This document shows, piece by piece, positions 1 through 12,783 of a stretch of DNA of 64,000 bases; within the stretch, counting starts at the first letter, position 1; each line of letters opens with the position of its first letter. A program made the position numbers and the translations under genes. Origin of the DNA: Myotis daubentonii (Eukaryota; Chordata; Mammalia; Chiroptera; Vespertilionidae); the NCBI RefSeq assembly GCF_963259705.1, contig NC_081846.1:92144641-92208640 (forward strand), read 5' to 3'. Below the pieces are notes generated by a model, which was given only the letters and a program-made list of their open reading frames with translations, was not told the origin of the DNA and did not search any database.

Positions 1-15
1 GATTTCCAATTTATT

Positions 16-50
<35 letters not shown>

Positions 51-669
51 TATATTTATTTATTTACTTTTTGGATTGCTGTTATACTGTTTGACAGTAT
101 ACCTCTACGCACACATGTCTTTAATTTTGATGAAGTTCAACTCATTTGTTTTTCGTTTGTTTGTTTATGTATTTAGGTACTCCTATGTGCTTTTACTTTC
201 AAACCAAGAAATCATTGCTAAATTTAATTTTATGATTTGTTTTCTCTTAAAAGAGTTATAGCTTTAGCTATTGTATTTAGATCTTACTTTTTCTTGTCTA
301 CTTTTCTGGCTAGAACTTCTAATACTAATTTGATTAGATATAATGGCAACAAGAATTCTTGTCTTATTTCTGAACTTAGATTATCACTCTGAAGAGATGT
401 CCTTCTATCATGAGCTTATTGAGTGCTTTTAAAAATGAGTTGAATTTTGTTTTGTCTACTTAAATGAGATAATTTGTGTGTGTGCTATTGTCTTCATTCT
501 ATTGATGTGATAAATTACATTATTTCATTGATCAATTTCATATAATGGAGCATTCTTGCATTTTAAGAAGAAATTCCTCTTAGTCATGTTATATACTCTT
601 TTAATAATACTAGTACATTAGATTTATTTTTTGAGAATTTTTATCTGCATATGGTATATAAGATATTTA
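1..669 (-). mobile_element. Old LINE-1 ORF2 fragment, antisense
   Basis: The plus strand reads as the reverse complement of L1 ORF2, approaching the reverse-transcriptase region. Recognisable stretches run from the 'ttttctggctagaacttctaatacta' type text near 305 to the part just before the Helitron. A (TTTA)n microsatellite covers about 13-66. Many substitutions leave no open frame. The same element seems to resume at 1536-1700 after two Helitrons. The family call rests on remembered L1 consensus text. Confidence 0.65.
13..66. repeat. (TTTA)n microsatellite
   Basis: About thirteen TTTA units, with one TATA interruption, lie at the edge of the antisense L1 fragment. Confidence 0.9.
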
Positions 670-1342
670 TCCTATATAATAAAAGGTTAATATGCAAATA
701 GCCCGAACGGCAGAACAACTGAACAACCAGTCACTATGATGTTCACTGGCCACTAGGGGGCACACACGGAACATGGCAGGTGGCGATCATGGCAGAATGG
801 TGGAGCAGGCTAGTGGGGGTGCCAGACCAAGGCGGGTGCTGGTCGCTGTCATCGGGGCGAGCCTCTGGTGGTTACTGAAAATTCTTTGGTCCTGCATGCC
901 GCAGTCCCACCTGGCACTCGCACCTGCTGCCAGCACCAACCCACTCGCACAAGCTTCTGGTGCCCAGCGCTGGTCCTGATTGCTTGGCACCATCAGTGGG
1001 TGGGAGTGGAGGCTGCCAGGCCTGATCGCCCCTGAGGGCTTCTCCACCTTCCCATGCTCCTGAGTGGCGATTGGGGCAGCAGCCACTGCTCACACCTGCT
1101 GACAGTGCAGGCCCTGCTTTCTCCCGCTGCTGGCTCCAGCCCCAGTTGCTCCACGCCATCATCAGGTATGAGCATTACCATCAGTGCATGGGAGCGGTGG
1201 CTGTGGGAGAGGAGCTGCTGGCAGAGAGAGGACTGGGGGCCATGGTGGGAGGGGCCAGGCGGGGGCATGGAGAATGGGCCAAGAAACCGCCCCTGTGCCT
1301 ACGGCAGCCTCATGGCCCACAGTTCCTTTCAAGGGCCCCTAG
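670..1342 (+). mobile_element. Non-autonomous Helitron (HeliBat type)
   Basis: The 5' end is TCCTATATAATAAAAGG followed by TTAATATGCAAAT, the standard HeliBat head. The 3' end is CTAG at 1339-1342. The body is GC-rich and unlike the L1 around it. Its 3' end reads AAGGGCCCCTAG rather than the usual GTGCAC hairpin, so this may be a different 3'-end subfamily or a composite. It encodes no Rep/helicase. A second Helitron follows with no spacer. Confidence 0.85.
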
Positions 1343-1535
1343 TCTATAATAATAAAAGGTTAATATGCTAATTAGACCAGATGTCCTTCCCGACGTCATT
1401 CTGGACATCCTTCCTGACAAAGCCGGGGCTAGAGGGAAGCCAGCCTGGGTCCCAGATGCCACAGGGAAGCCGGTACCAGCAGCTGGGGGAAGGAAGGCCT
1501 ACTCTTGCATGAATTTTTGTGCATTGGGTCTCTAG
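1343..1535 (+). mobile_element. Short Helitron, tandem with the previous one
   Basis: It begins TCTATAATAATAAAAGG directly after the CTAG of the preceding element. It ends with a degraded hairpin and GGGTCTCTAG (CTAG at 1532-1535). At 193 bp it is a strongly deleted copy. The flanking L1 continues right after it. Confidence 0.85.
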
Positions 1536-1704
1536 TATAAGTATAAAAGGAATATTTCATATGTAGCTTTACTGTAACTTTCTTTCCTTGAAGTGGTTTT
1601 TTTGTTATTGCAGTTGTTTTTGGTTTACTATTAGTAAAGCTGACCTAATGATATGAATAGTGCATTCCTTTTCAATGATTTTTCTGAAAATATCAATATG
1701 CTTT
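1536..1704 (-). mobile_element. Continuation of the old L1 ORF2 fragment
   Basis: Diverged antisense L1 text ('ttggtttactattagtaaagctgacc') matches the ORF2 part expected after the piece that ends at 669. This implies the two Helitrons split one L1. The identity is weaker than for neighbouring copies. Confidence 0.45.
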
Positions 1705-3480
1705 TCGATTATGATAGCCTTGTAGTTTACTTTGATATCAGGTAGTGTGAGACCTCTGACTTTGTTCCTTCTCAAGATTGCTGTAATTATTCAGAGTCTT
1801 TTGTGTTTCCATATAAATTTTAGGATTATTTGTTCTAGTTCTGTGAAAAAGTGGCATTGGTGTTCTAATAGAGATTGTGTGAAAATTATAGATTGCATTG
1901 GGTAGTATGGATATTTTAATGATCTTTTTATCCATGACCATGGAATATGTTTCCACTTATTCATATCTTCTTTAAATTATTTCTTCAAATCTCATCATTT
2001 TATAAGTATATGTATTTTACCTCTCTGGTAAATTTACTCCTCTAAGTATTTTTTTATGCAATTATAAATGAGATTGTTTTCTTAATTTCTCTTTCCTATA
2101 ATTATTTATTGGTGTATGAAAATGCAACCAATTTCTGAATATTAAATTTTATTCTGTGTTATTACATTTTTATTCTGCTTTATTATATTTATCAGGTACA
2201 GTAGTTTTTTGGTAGAATCCTAGGTTTCTCTACATATAGTATTATGTCATCTGCAAATAGTGATAGTTTTACTCCTTCATTTCCAATTTGGATGCATTTA
2301 ATTTCTTTTTCTTGTCAAATTGCTGGAGCTAAGACTGTTGAATAACAGTGGGGAAAGTTGAGAACCTCGTATTGTTTCTGACCTTAAGGAATACACTTTT
2401 AGCATTTCTCTGTTGAAGATGATATTAGCTATGGGCTTGTTATATATAACCTTCATTTATGTTGAGGTATGTTCCTTGTGTTCTCAATTCGCTAAGAGCT
2501 TTTATCAGAAATGGGTACTGGATTTTGTCCACTGTTTTTTCTGCATCTAATGATGATCATATAATTTTTATTCTTCATTTTGTTTACATAGTGTGTCACA
2601 TTGTTTTGCAGATATTGAGCCAACCTTGCATTCTAGAAAGAAATCCCACTTGATCATGGTATATGATATTTTTAATGTATTATTAAATTCAGTTTGCTAA
2701 TATGTTGTTGAAGATTTTATAGCTATGTTTATCAGGTAATTTCCTTTTTTTTTGTAATGTCTGTCTGGTTTTGGAATCAGGGTATTGATAGCCTCAAAAA
2801 AAGAGCTTGGAAGCATTGCCTACCTTTACATTTTTAGGAGCACTTTGAGAAATACAGATGTTATTTTTATTTGAATGTTTGGTAAAATTAACCCGTGGAA
2901 CCATCCAAGACTTTTGTTTGTTGGGATTATTTTTATTATAGGTTTGATGTTGTTGGTAGTAATTGGTCTGTTCAGCTTTTCTGATTTTTTTTGATTCAGC
3001 CTTAGAGGACTATATTTTTTTTATCTATTCATCCATTTCTTCCATATGGATCTATTTGTTGGTGTATGATTGTTCTTAGTATTTTTCTATAATTATTCTT
3101 ATTTATTTTGTCAAGCAACCAGCTCTTAGTAACTATTTATCTGTTATATTTTTTTTACTCAATTTTGTTTCTTTTCATTGTGATCTTTATTATTTCCCTC
3201 CTATTACTCACTTTGGACTTCGTTGTTCTTTCTCCTGTTTCTTTATGTAAGGTTAGATTGTTTATTTGATATATTTCTTGTTTTATGAAGTGGGCCTGTA
3301 TTTTTATTAATTTCCCTCTTGTGATTGCTTACATTGTGTCCCATTGATTTGTATTTGTGGTTGTTGTTTTATCATTTGTCTCAAGGTGTTTTATTATTTC
3401 TTCCTTTATCTCATTGTTAAACCATTCATTGTTTAGTAACATGTTATTTAGCCTCTAGGTGATTGTGTGTTTTTCTGTGG

Positions 3481-3510
3481 TTTTGTTTGTTTGTTTGTTT
3501 GTTTTGTGTG
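3481..3510. repeat. (TTTG)n microsatellite
   Basis: Several TTTG units lie within the L1, with further T/G-rich sequence up to about 3545. Confidence 0.8.
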
Positions 3511-4203
3511 TGTTTTTTGTTTTTGGTTTTTTGGGGGGTTTTTTGTAGTTGATATTTAGTTTTATACCATTGTGGTTGGAGAAGATACTTAATATAATTT
3601 CATCCTTCCTAAATTTATTGAAACTTGACTTTTGACCTAACATGTAATCTATTCTTGAGAATGTTGCATGTGCTCTTTAAAAAAAAGTATATTCTGCTGC
3701 TTTGGCATGAAGTGCTCTAAAAATGGATTAAACTTCTTCTGGTTTAATGTATCATTTAAGGACACGGTTTTCTTGTTAATTTTTCTGTCTGGGAGATGTA
3801 CCCATTGATATCAATGGGGTGTTAAAGTCCCCTACTATGACTGTATTACTGTTGATCTCTCCCTTTATGTCAATTAATATGTGCTTTATGTATTTAAGTA
3901 TTCCTATGTTGGGTGTATAAATGTTTAAGGGTTATATCCTCTTGTTGAATTGATACCTTTATCATTATGTAATATCCTTCTTTGTTTCTTATTATAACTT
4001 TGTTTTAAACCTTGTTTTGTCTGATATAATTATTGCTACCACAGCTTTATGTTTTTATTTCCATTTGCAATACTAGTATTCTTATCTATCCCTTCAGTTT
4101 CAGTCTTTATGTGTATTTCAATCTGAAGTGGGCCTCTTGTAGACAGCTTACCCATGGGTCTTGGCTTCTTATCTATTCAGCTACCTTATGTCTGTTTTAA
4201 AAA

Positions 4204-4387
4204 CTGCTTTTATTGTTGTTAGAGAGAGAGGAAGGCAGAGAAAGAGAGTGATAGAAATGTCAACATTGATCGGCTGCCTCCTGCATGCCTTAAAGTGGAA
4301 CTAAACCTGCACCTTGACCAGGAATCAAACCAGTGACCTCCTGGCACACAGGTCAATGCTCAACCACTGACTCACACCAACTGGGCC
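4204..4387 (-). mobile_element. Ves SINE, antisense, diverged
   Basis: The A+T tail and GAGAGAGAGGAAGG body come first. The reverse complement of the tRNA-like head (B-box region 'ggaatcaaaccagtgacc') follows, ending 'gactcacaccaactgggc'. It is inserted in the L1. The flanks CTTATGTCT and CCTATGTCT are a possible decayed target duplication. Confidence 0.8.
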
Positions 4388-6689
4388 CTATGTCTTTTGA
4401 TAGAAGCACTTAATCTATTCACATTTAAAGTTATTAGTGATAGGTTCATAGCTATTGGCATTTTATTATTTATCTTCTTTTTTTTTTCTTCTTATAGAAT
4501 TTCCTTTAACATTAGTTGTAGTACTGGTTTGGTAGTGATGAATTCCTTTAGCTTTCCCTTGTCTGGAATGCTTTTTACTTCTCTTAAATTTTAAATCATA
4601 ACCTTCCTGGTAGAGAAATCTTGGTTTTAGGTCCTTGCTTTTCATTATTTTGAATATTTTGCCTCAAAAGTTTCTGTGAAGTCTTTTGGAACCTCCCTTG
4701 TAGGCAATGAACTGCCTTTCCTTAATTGCTTTTATGACTCTCTCTTTGGTTCTAACCTTTGCCATCTTAATTATTATGTGTCTTAGTGTGGCCCTTTTTG
4801 AGGTCATCTTGTTTGGGACTCTGCAAATGCTGGACTTGTATGTCCATTTCCTTCAGCAGGTTAGGAAAATTTTCAGTTACTTATTTTATTTTCAAATAGG
4901 TCCCAATCCTTTGTTCTCTCTCTTAATCATCTGGTAACCCTATGATGAAGATGTTTTTACTCTTGATGTTGTTCCAGAGACTACTTAATCTATCCTCATT
5001 TATATATAATTTTCTTTTTGCTCTTTTGATTAGTGTTTTCTCCTACCTTGTCTTTCAAATTTCCAATCAGAGCCTTTGCTTTATCTATTTTGCTGTTAAT
5101 TCCTTCTAATGTATTCTGTATTCATTTTCTACTGTCTCTTTTTTGTGTTTTTATGTCTTTTTTATGCTTACTATCTCTAATTTCCTTTAGCATCCTTATA
5201 ACCAGTGTTTTGAAATCTGTGTCTGATAGATTGCTTGCCTCCATTTCATTCAGTTTTGTGTTTTTGTTGTTGTTTTCTCCAGGAGATTTCTCCTGTTTTT
5301 TTATTTGGGACAAATTTTGACTATCTCTCTGTGTTCATTTCTACATATTTGGTAGACTGGCTATATCTTCCAGTCTTGGAAGGCTGGTCTTATATAGTGG
5401 TGTCCTCTGGGGCCAAGTATCACAGTTTCCCTGATCACCTGAGCCACATGTTTTAGGAGTATTCCTTGTGTGGCTGTATGTGCCCTCTTCTTGTAGTTGG
5501 GCCTTGGTTGCTGTTGGTATGACAGTGATTAGAATTGACCCACAGGTTGAATGACCGAGAGGAATGATTACAACCAGAGTCCACAAACTGTTGTGCTAGA
5601 GCTAAACCCATGAAACAAAATTTACAGCAGCAACACCTAGTCCCTTCAGATGTGATATTTGTGGATCTAATTGGGCAGTGCTCTGTTGTGGTCTGAAGCC
5701 AGCCACTAGATGTGTTGGTTCTAGAGTCTCTTAGAAGGGGCTCTGGTGCAAGGCAGTGTCAGATGCTGTGTGACTGGCTTGTAGCTACCTGTTAGGAGCT
5801 ACAAAGTGATCTGCAGTTGATAGCTGTCCATGGTGGACCTGGATATGTGTGAAGAAGCCTCACTGTGAGCTGAGGTAGGATGCTACCAGTACCAGACTTG
5901 GGACAGGTTAGTAAATGGCACAAGGCAACTCTAGACCTGCTGCCACTGCCAGCTTCCCATTAGGCTTAGCTGCTATAAAATATTCAGGTGTGCATGAGTT
6001 GGCTGAGATGGGTTGTCAGGGAGTCACAAGAATGGGGTAAGTGGTGTTTACCAGGTTGATGCAGATTCAGATTTGCTGCCACTGCTGAACCTGTGACCAC
6101 TCAGTAAATGTTTTAGGATACACTAATGCCAGCTGCCACCTGTCTGGGACCTGTAGTCTCTTAGGGCTGTGTCTCAGGGAGTCATCAGGTTGGAGCTAGT
6201 GGAGTTCACCATGGTAATTTAAAACCAGATTTGGTCTTATGAGGGGAGGGCTTAACACAAGGACAATGATGATGTCCCTTCATCCTTTGCCCTGAAACCA
6301 TACAACTCACTTTCTTCCTCTATGTCTTTGGCTCTTTCTGAGTTTAACTGGAACTCCTCTGGAGTTTTTTAATGAGTGAGTACTGCTTCTAATGGCTGAT
6401 TGCAGTTAAGAGAGCCTCAGGTGGTACATGAGTTGGGTGGAGCAGGGCCTCAGAGAGTTGTATGGGTGGAGCAAGTGGAGTTCACTTGGCTAATGTATCA
6501 GATTTGGCCATGTGGGGGAAGACCTCAAAAAGGGACAATGGGGGCCATCCCTGTAGCCCTCTCTCTGGAGCCACACAACTCAGGTTCTCTTGTTGTGTCT
6601 CTGGCGAACCCTGACCTTGATTAGAATTCCTTGAGGGATTTTTAAGAAAGACTGCTAGTACAGATTTCATTATGACTTTTAATGTTTGA

Positions 6690-7388
6690 AAGATTTCACT
6701 GTTTGCTCTTGATATTTTGGTAGGCGTTTGGACACACATGAGCAGAGCAAAGATGATGGGCCAGGTATACAAGGTCACCAGGGTGGAAAACCCTGGGTGC
6801 CTAGCAACGGACAATTGTAGGGAGGGACCTCATCCCCAAGATGACCCTTCTTCCCGCATCACATCAGTCACTGGACATGTGGTTTGGACCACTGACCTTT
6901 CCTCCCTAGAGATAACATTTAGGCTTCAGTTGTATCTCAGCTCCAGGCCCAGAAAAGCAGAAAAACCAGACAAGCTATGCCATCTCTGTCCTCAGGATCA
7001 GCTGAATTGGATAATGACGCCCTGCCCTGATGTTGGGCAATCAATCAGTGCAGATCACAACCCTGAAAGGATATAACTGGAAAGCTGCTGAATATTCTAT
7101 TGAGGTCTTCCCCTGGGACCGTCCCTAAAGTCTCCACTCTTAGAACCTTTAGCACAGAGGACACAGTGCGCTCTCCTCCCAGGAGCAGGCCCACTCTTTC
7201 CTTCCCTCTCCCCCTCTCCCTCCCCTCAGACACATCATCTTACTTAACTTTCCTCACTTCCAAGCTCCAAGAGCCCTTCTTTCCTCTATCACTTGTTTCC
7301 TAAGCCCATTTCTTCTATGAATTACTTCTACCTCTGTGATTTTCTAAACAAATGTTCCCTTATAGTGTGAGTCTTGGCTGGAACTCAA
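6690..7388 (+). mobile_element. Possible solo LTR of an old endogenous retrovirus
   Basis: Non-L1 DNA sits between two stretches of L1 5' region. It has LTR-like organisation: a TATA-like GGATATAA near 7070, then about 270 bp, then a decayed polyadenylation-like stretch (TTCTAAACAAATGTTCCC near 7343) and an end in GAACA. No coding region is attached. Boundaries, orientation and class (perhaps class I) are inferred. No target duplication was located. Confidence 0.35.
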
Positions 7389-8060
7389 GTACCGAATTTA
7401 CTGAACACAGGTCCGCTGCAACCCCACTAGTCTAACACCTGGTGCCATTCCCGCTTCCCCCCGGCATTATGGTGCTATGCCTCAGACTGCGTGGCAGGAT
7501 TCCGGAAACCTCACCCAGGACAGCCTTGCAGCCAGTCTCTTACCTTAAAATGAAAGGGTCTGGAATTCCAAGAAATGTACCCAAGTCCACCCAAGGCACA
7601 GTGAGGAGCCAGTGTGGCACCAGGGGTCCTGCTGGCCCCTAGCGCTGGTCAGGGTCTCCAGGTGGTCTTGGGCTTCTCTGGAATTCTGCTGGTTTTCACA
7701 GTCAGATGTTTTGTGGGCTCCTCTCTCTGGCACTGGTGTTCTGGGCTGGGGAGACCAGCCTGGGACTGAGACCCTGCTCCTCAAGGGAAGCTCTGCAGGT
7801 GAGATACCTGTAGAGTATCAACCACTACATGTGAGTGTGGAGTCAGCTCATTTCACATCAATGCTCCTCTTACCAGTCTCTCAGCACGGCTTCTTCTCTA
7901 TTTCTTAGACTATAGGAGTTCTGTTCAGCTAGTCTTCGGTGGTTCTCCAGGTTGATTATTCTATAATTTAGCTGTAATTTTCATGCGGTCATGGGAGTGA
8001 GCACTGCGTCCACCTACGCTCCCTTCTTGACTGGAACTCTCAAGAGCTGCTCTCTTATTG
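7389..8060 (-). mobile_element. L1 5' UTR, antisense
   Basis: From about 7640 the plus strand matches the reverse complement of a mammalian L1 5' UTR ('gttcagctagtcttcggtggttctc', then 'gtaattttcatgcggtcatgggag'). It ends near 'cccttcttgactggaact', the inverse of the CAAGATGGCGGAGTAGG-type L1 start. It is probably the 5' end of the copy at 1705-6660, separated by the LTR-like segment. The 7389-7640 part is less certain. Confidence 0.55.
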
Positions 8061-8094
8061 CTATTTTCTAATCAGTAATTTGGATTTTCCTGGG

Positions 8095-8245
8095 CCTTGT
8101 TTTGTTTTGTTTTTTTAATTTTTATTGTTGACACTATTGCAGCTGTTCCCCATTTCCTTCCCCCTTTGCCCACCTCCACACAAACCCTAAACCTCCCCCT
8201 TATCCCTCCCCACAGGATTGTCAGTGTCCATGGGCTATAGTTTCT
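8095..8245 (-). mobile_element. L1 3'-terminal fragment, antisense
   Basis: A T-rich start is followed by a C-rich stretch with CCCTCCCCAC and 'gtgtccatgggctatag'. This is the same plan as other bat L1 3' ends in this window (9150, 28931, 37490, 46160). Confidence 0.5.
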
Positions 8246-9140
8246 ATTTCATGTTTTAAAGAAATTACTTTTTAGCATGGGTCATATTTTCTGTTTATTT
8301 TATCATTCTTTAATTTTAAATGGCATACTATAGATGTTTTAGAGATTATATATTCTGCTCTCTTGCTCTAACAAGCAAGTTTCTTTTGATTGTTGTTTCA
8401 CAATGTAACCAATTTGACATAATTCAAAGTTCAAACTCTGTTTTTAGCTGTGGTGGCCTTGAGCGCCACTGTTTCCCTAGTGCTTTCATGTTCCAAATAA
8501 AACATGACGGGCTCTGTTGGGTCATCCCAATGCATGCGTAGTTTGGCAGCCAGCAAATGTTTGGCGTGGACTTTATAAGTAAAATCTGGGGGCTTAACCC
8601 TTTTATAGCTCATTTCCTTGAAGGATTTCCCCCAACTTTCTCACTGCTCTGAATGCCTTAAAATACATCCTCTGACACCTCAAACCAATACGTCAGTGGC
8701 TTCTCATATCCCGCATCCTCAAGCAAAAATCACAGTGTTGTAAATCTTACCTGCCTGATTTATTATGTCAGAGGTATATTTATCTCCATTTGCTGCCTCT
8801 CTGTGGCTACTCTTCAGTTTCATCAAATGGGTCTTTAATTCTTTTGACCAGATTTTTAATAATGTGTGAGAAGATAATTTAAACCGTTCAGCACTTACAA
8901 CTCAAGTTTTAATTTTAATTATGCTTTTAGTTAATTTTCTAGTAGTTATGCTGGTTATTTCTTCAATCATCTTCTCAATTTTTATAGTTCCTGTTGCAAA
9001 TATTTTCAAGTTCAGTGTTTTCATTTTCATATTTAACAGATCCATATCTGAAGCCCTTGTGGCTCTATTTTGGTTTCACTTTTTGTGCTCCTTCCATCCC
9101 CCCATTGTGTCAGTAGTTACTTTTTTACTAAATGTGATTT
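8246..9140. other. AT-rich DNA without a recognised gene
   Basis: No coding region or named repeat could be supported. From about 8800 to 9120 the text has the flavour of an antisense old LINE ORF1 or 5' part ('gggtctttaattcttttgacc'), but this is too diverged to call. Confidence 0.3.
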
Positions 9141-11060
9141 CTTATCTTTTCTTTTTTTATTGTTTAAAGTATTACATGTGTCTCCTTTTTCCTCCTGATT
9201 GACCCCCCACCGACTCCCACCCCTGAGTGCAAGCCCCAACCGCCCCAGCATCTGTGTCCATTGGTTATGCTAATATGCATGCATACAAGTCCTTTGGTTG
9301 ATCTCTAGCCCCCCCTCCCCTGCCTTCCTCCTGAGGTTGGACAATCTGTTCCACGCCACCTTGTCTTTGGATCTATTTTTGTTCATCAGTTTATATTGAT
9401 CATTTTATCCCACATATGAGTGAGATCATGTGATATTTATCTTTCTCCAACAGGCTTATTTCGCTTAGCACAATGCTCTCCAGGTCCATCCATGCTGTTG
9501 CAAATGGTAAAAGGATTCCTTCACTTTTATAGCAGCATAGTATTGCATTATGTAAATGTACCACAGTTTTTTAATCTACTCATCTGCTGATGGGCACTTA
9601 GGCTGATTCTAAATCTTAGCTATGGTAAATTATGATGCTATGAACATAGCGGTGCATATATACTTTCTGATTGGTGTTTCTGTTTTCTTGGGATATATTC
9701 CTAGAAGTGGGATTACTGGGTCAAATGGGAGTTCCATTTTTAAATTTCTGAGGCAACTCCAAACTGTTCACAGTGGCTGCACCAGTCTGCATTCCCACCA
9801 GCAGTGAAGGAGGGTTCCTTTTCCTCCACATCCTCACCAGCACTTGTCATTTGTTGATTTGTTGAGGATAGCCATTCTGACAGGTATGAGATGGTAACTC
9901 ATTGTTGTTTTGATTTGAATCTCTCAGATGATTAGTGACTTTGAGCATGCTTTCATATGTCTCTTGGCCTTCTGTATGTCCTCTTTCAAAAAGTGTCTAA
10001 ATAGGTCTTTTGCCCATTTTTTTTATTGGATTATTTATCTTCCTTTTGTTGTATGAGTTCCATATAAATTTTAGAGATTAAAGCCTTATCTGAAATAGCA
10101 TTAGAAAATATGTTCTCCCATGCAGTGGGCTTTCTTGTTGTTTTGTTGATGGTTTCTTTTGCTGTGCAGAAGCTTTTTATTTTAATGTAATCCCATTTGT
10201 TTTTCTCCTTAGTTTCAATTGCCCTAGGAGCTGTATCGGTAAAAATATTGCTAGGTCACATGTCTGATATTTTGCTGCCTATGGAGTCTTCTAAGATTTT
10301 TATGGTTTCCCATCTTACATTTAAGTTCTTTAACCATTTTGAGTTTGTTTTTGTGTATGGTGTAAGTTGGTGATCTAGTTTCATTTTTTGCATGTATTTG
10401 ACCAAATTTCCCAGCACCATTTATTAAAGAAACTGTCTTGACTCCATTGAATGCTCTTGCTTCCTTTGTCAAATATTAATTGAGCATAATGGCTTGGGTC
10501 TATTTCTGGGTTCTCTGTTCTGTTCCACTGGTCTATATGTCTGTTCTTGTGCTAGTATGAGGCAGTTTTGAGAACTGTGACTTGGTAATATAGCTTGATA
10601 TCTGGTATTGTGATCTCTCCAACTTTGTTCTTTTTTCTCAGGATTGCTGTGGCTATTTGGGGTCTTTTTTATTATTCCAGATGAATTTTTGGAGTTTGTT
10701 CTAGGTCTGTGTAATATGCTGCTGGTATTTTAATGGAGATTGCATTGAATCTATAAATTGCTTTGGGTAGTATGGACATTATAATGATGTTGATTCTACC
10801 AATCCATGAACACAATATGTTCTTCCATTTGTTTATTTCTTCAATGTCCTGTAGTTTTCTGAGTACAGGTTTTTTACCTCCTTAGTTAAGTTTATTCCTA
10901 GATTTCTTAATATTTTTTTTGGTACAATGGTAAATGACTTTTTTAAAAAAATTTTCTTTCTGTGAGTTCATTACTGTTGTATATATAAGCCATAGATTTC
11001 TAGGTGTTAATTTTGTATCCTGCCACATTACTGAATTTACTTATTAAGTCTAATAATTGG

Positions 11061-11281
11061 CTTTTTTAAAAAATATATTTTTATTGATTTCAGAGAAGAA
11101 AGGATAGGGAGAGAGAGTTAGAAACATCAATGATGAGAGAGAATCATTGATCATCTGCCTCCTGCATACCCCGCACTGGGGATCAAGCTTGCAACCCTGT
11201 CCTGTGCTTTTGACTGGAATTGAACCCGGGAACCTGGAATCCACAGGCTGACACTCTATCCACTGAGCCAAACTAGGTAGG
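11061..11281 (-). mobile_element. Ves SINE, antisense, inside the L1
   Basis: The tail TTTTTATTGATTT and the GAGAGAGAGTTAGAAACATC body are followed by the inverse tRNA-like head, ending CACTGAGCCAAACTAGG. It splits the L1 RT region; L1 text resumes with 'agttctttgatggagtc'. Confidence 0.9.
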
Positions 11282-11698
11282 GAAATATAGTAGTTCTTTG
11301 ATGGAGTCTTTGGAGTTTTCTATGTATAGTATCATGCCATCTGTGAATAAGGACAGTTTTACTTCTTCTTTTCTAATTTGGATGCCTTTTATTTCTTCTT
11401 GTCTAATTGCAATGGCTAATACTTCCAGTACTATATCGAGCAGGAGTGGTGAAAATGGGCATCCCTGTCTTGTTCCTGTTCTTAGGGGAAATGATTCCAG
11501 TTTTTCCCCAGTGAGTATGATGTTGGCTGTAGGTTTGTCATATAAGGCTTTTATTATGTTGAGGTATGATCCCTCTATTCCCACTTTGCTGAGAGTTTTT
11601 ATCAAGAAAGGGTGTTGGATTTTGTCAAATGCTTTTTCTGCATTGATTGATATGCTTATGTGATTTTTGTCTCTCAATTTGTTTATGTGATGTATCAC
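11273..11698 (-). pseudogene. L1 ORF2 reverse-transcriptase remnant
   Basis: The translated minus strand shows L1 RT text: [20 protein letters not shown], then [12 protein letters not shown], then LFTDGMILY. The expected FADD catalytic motif is FTDG here, so the second catalytic aspartate is lost. The frame is cut at its C-terminal side by the SINE at 11061-11281. This remnant of about 140 residues comes from a protein normally over 1200 residues long and is not functional. Confidence 0.85.
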
Positions 11699-12783
11699 AT
11701 TTATTGATTTGCAGATATTGTATCATCCTTGCATTCCTGGAATAAATCCCACTTGGTCATGATGTATGATCTTTCTAATGTAATGTTGGATCTGATTTGC
11801 TAGAATTTTGTTGAGAATTTTAGCATCTGTGTTCATCAAAGATATTGGTCTGTATTTCTCCTTTTTTTGTGGTGTCTTTAGTTTTGGAATTAGGGTAATG
11901 CTGGCTTCATAGAAAGAGCTGGGAAGTATGCTTTCCTCTTGAATTTTTTGGAATAGTCTGAGGAGGATAGATTTTAGTTGTTCTTTGAATGCTTGGTAGA
12001 ACTCCCCTGTAAAGTTTTCTGGATCAAGGCATTTGTTTGCTGGATGGTTTTTGGTTTTTTTGTTTTGTGTTTTTTTTTTGTTTTGTTTTGTTTATTTTTT
12101 TATTACTGCTTCAATTTCTTTGGTAATTATCAGCCTATTCAGTTTTTTTTTTTAAATTCTTCCTGATTGAGATTTGAGAGCTTGTATTTTTCTAAGAATA
12201 TGTCCATTTCATCTAAGTTGTCCAGCTTGTTGGAATATAGTTGTTTATAATATTTTTTTATAATCCTTTGTATTTCTGTGGGGATAGTTGTTACATCACC
12301 TCTTTTATTTCTGAATTTGTTTATTTGGGTCCACTCTCTTTGCTTCTTGGTGAGTCTGGCTAGAGGTTCATCAATCTTGTTTATCATTTCAAAGAAGCAG
12401 CTCTTGGTTTTATTAATCTTTTGTACTGTTTTTGTTTGTTTGTTTGTTCTTGGTATATCTCATTTATTTTCACTCTGATCTTTATTTTTTCCTTCCTTCT
12501 GCTTACTTTGGACCTTTCTTGTTGCTCTCTTTCTAATTCTTTCAATTGTAGGGTTAGATAATTTATTACCATTTTCTTCTCATTTTTTGATGTAGGTCTG
12601 TAGAGTTATGAACCTCCCTCTCAAGACTGCTTTTACTATGTCCCATAGATTTTGGATTATTGTGTTTTCATTGTTGTTCATTACCAAGATGTTTTTATTT
12701 CTTCTGTGATCTCTTTGGCAAACCAATCATTGTTTAATAGCATGCTATTTAGCCTCCAAGTGCTTGATTTTTTTTCATTGTTT

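Larger units (their letters stand above)
1705..6660 (-). mobile_element. LINE-1, antisense: ORF2, ORF1 and 5' region, decayed
   Basis: Read on the minus strand, the order is 5' region (about 5400-6660), ORF1 (about 4400-5330), ORF2 endonuclease (about 3500-4200), then reverse transcriptase (about 1900-3000). Landmarks on the plus strand include 'aaagtcccctactatgac' near 3826 (endonuclease) and 'tcatctgcaaatagtgat' near 2248, beside the catalytic FADD motif. ORF1 covers the coiled coil and RNA-binding domain. Frames are broken throughout, so it is not coding. It is interrupted by a Ves SINE at about 4204-4387. L1 5'-end text at 7640-8060 may belong to the same copy. Confidence 0.8.

Noticed and set aside
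773..1371. Overlapping frames on both strands in GC-rich DNA
   Set aside because: They lie inside a Helitron; GC-rich DNA has few stops, frames overlap on both strands and none shows a domain.
11298..11663. 121-residue plus-strand frame
   Set aside because: Shadow of the L1 reverse-transcriptase remnant on the opposite strand.
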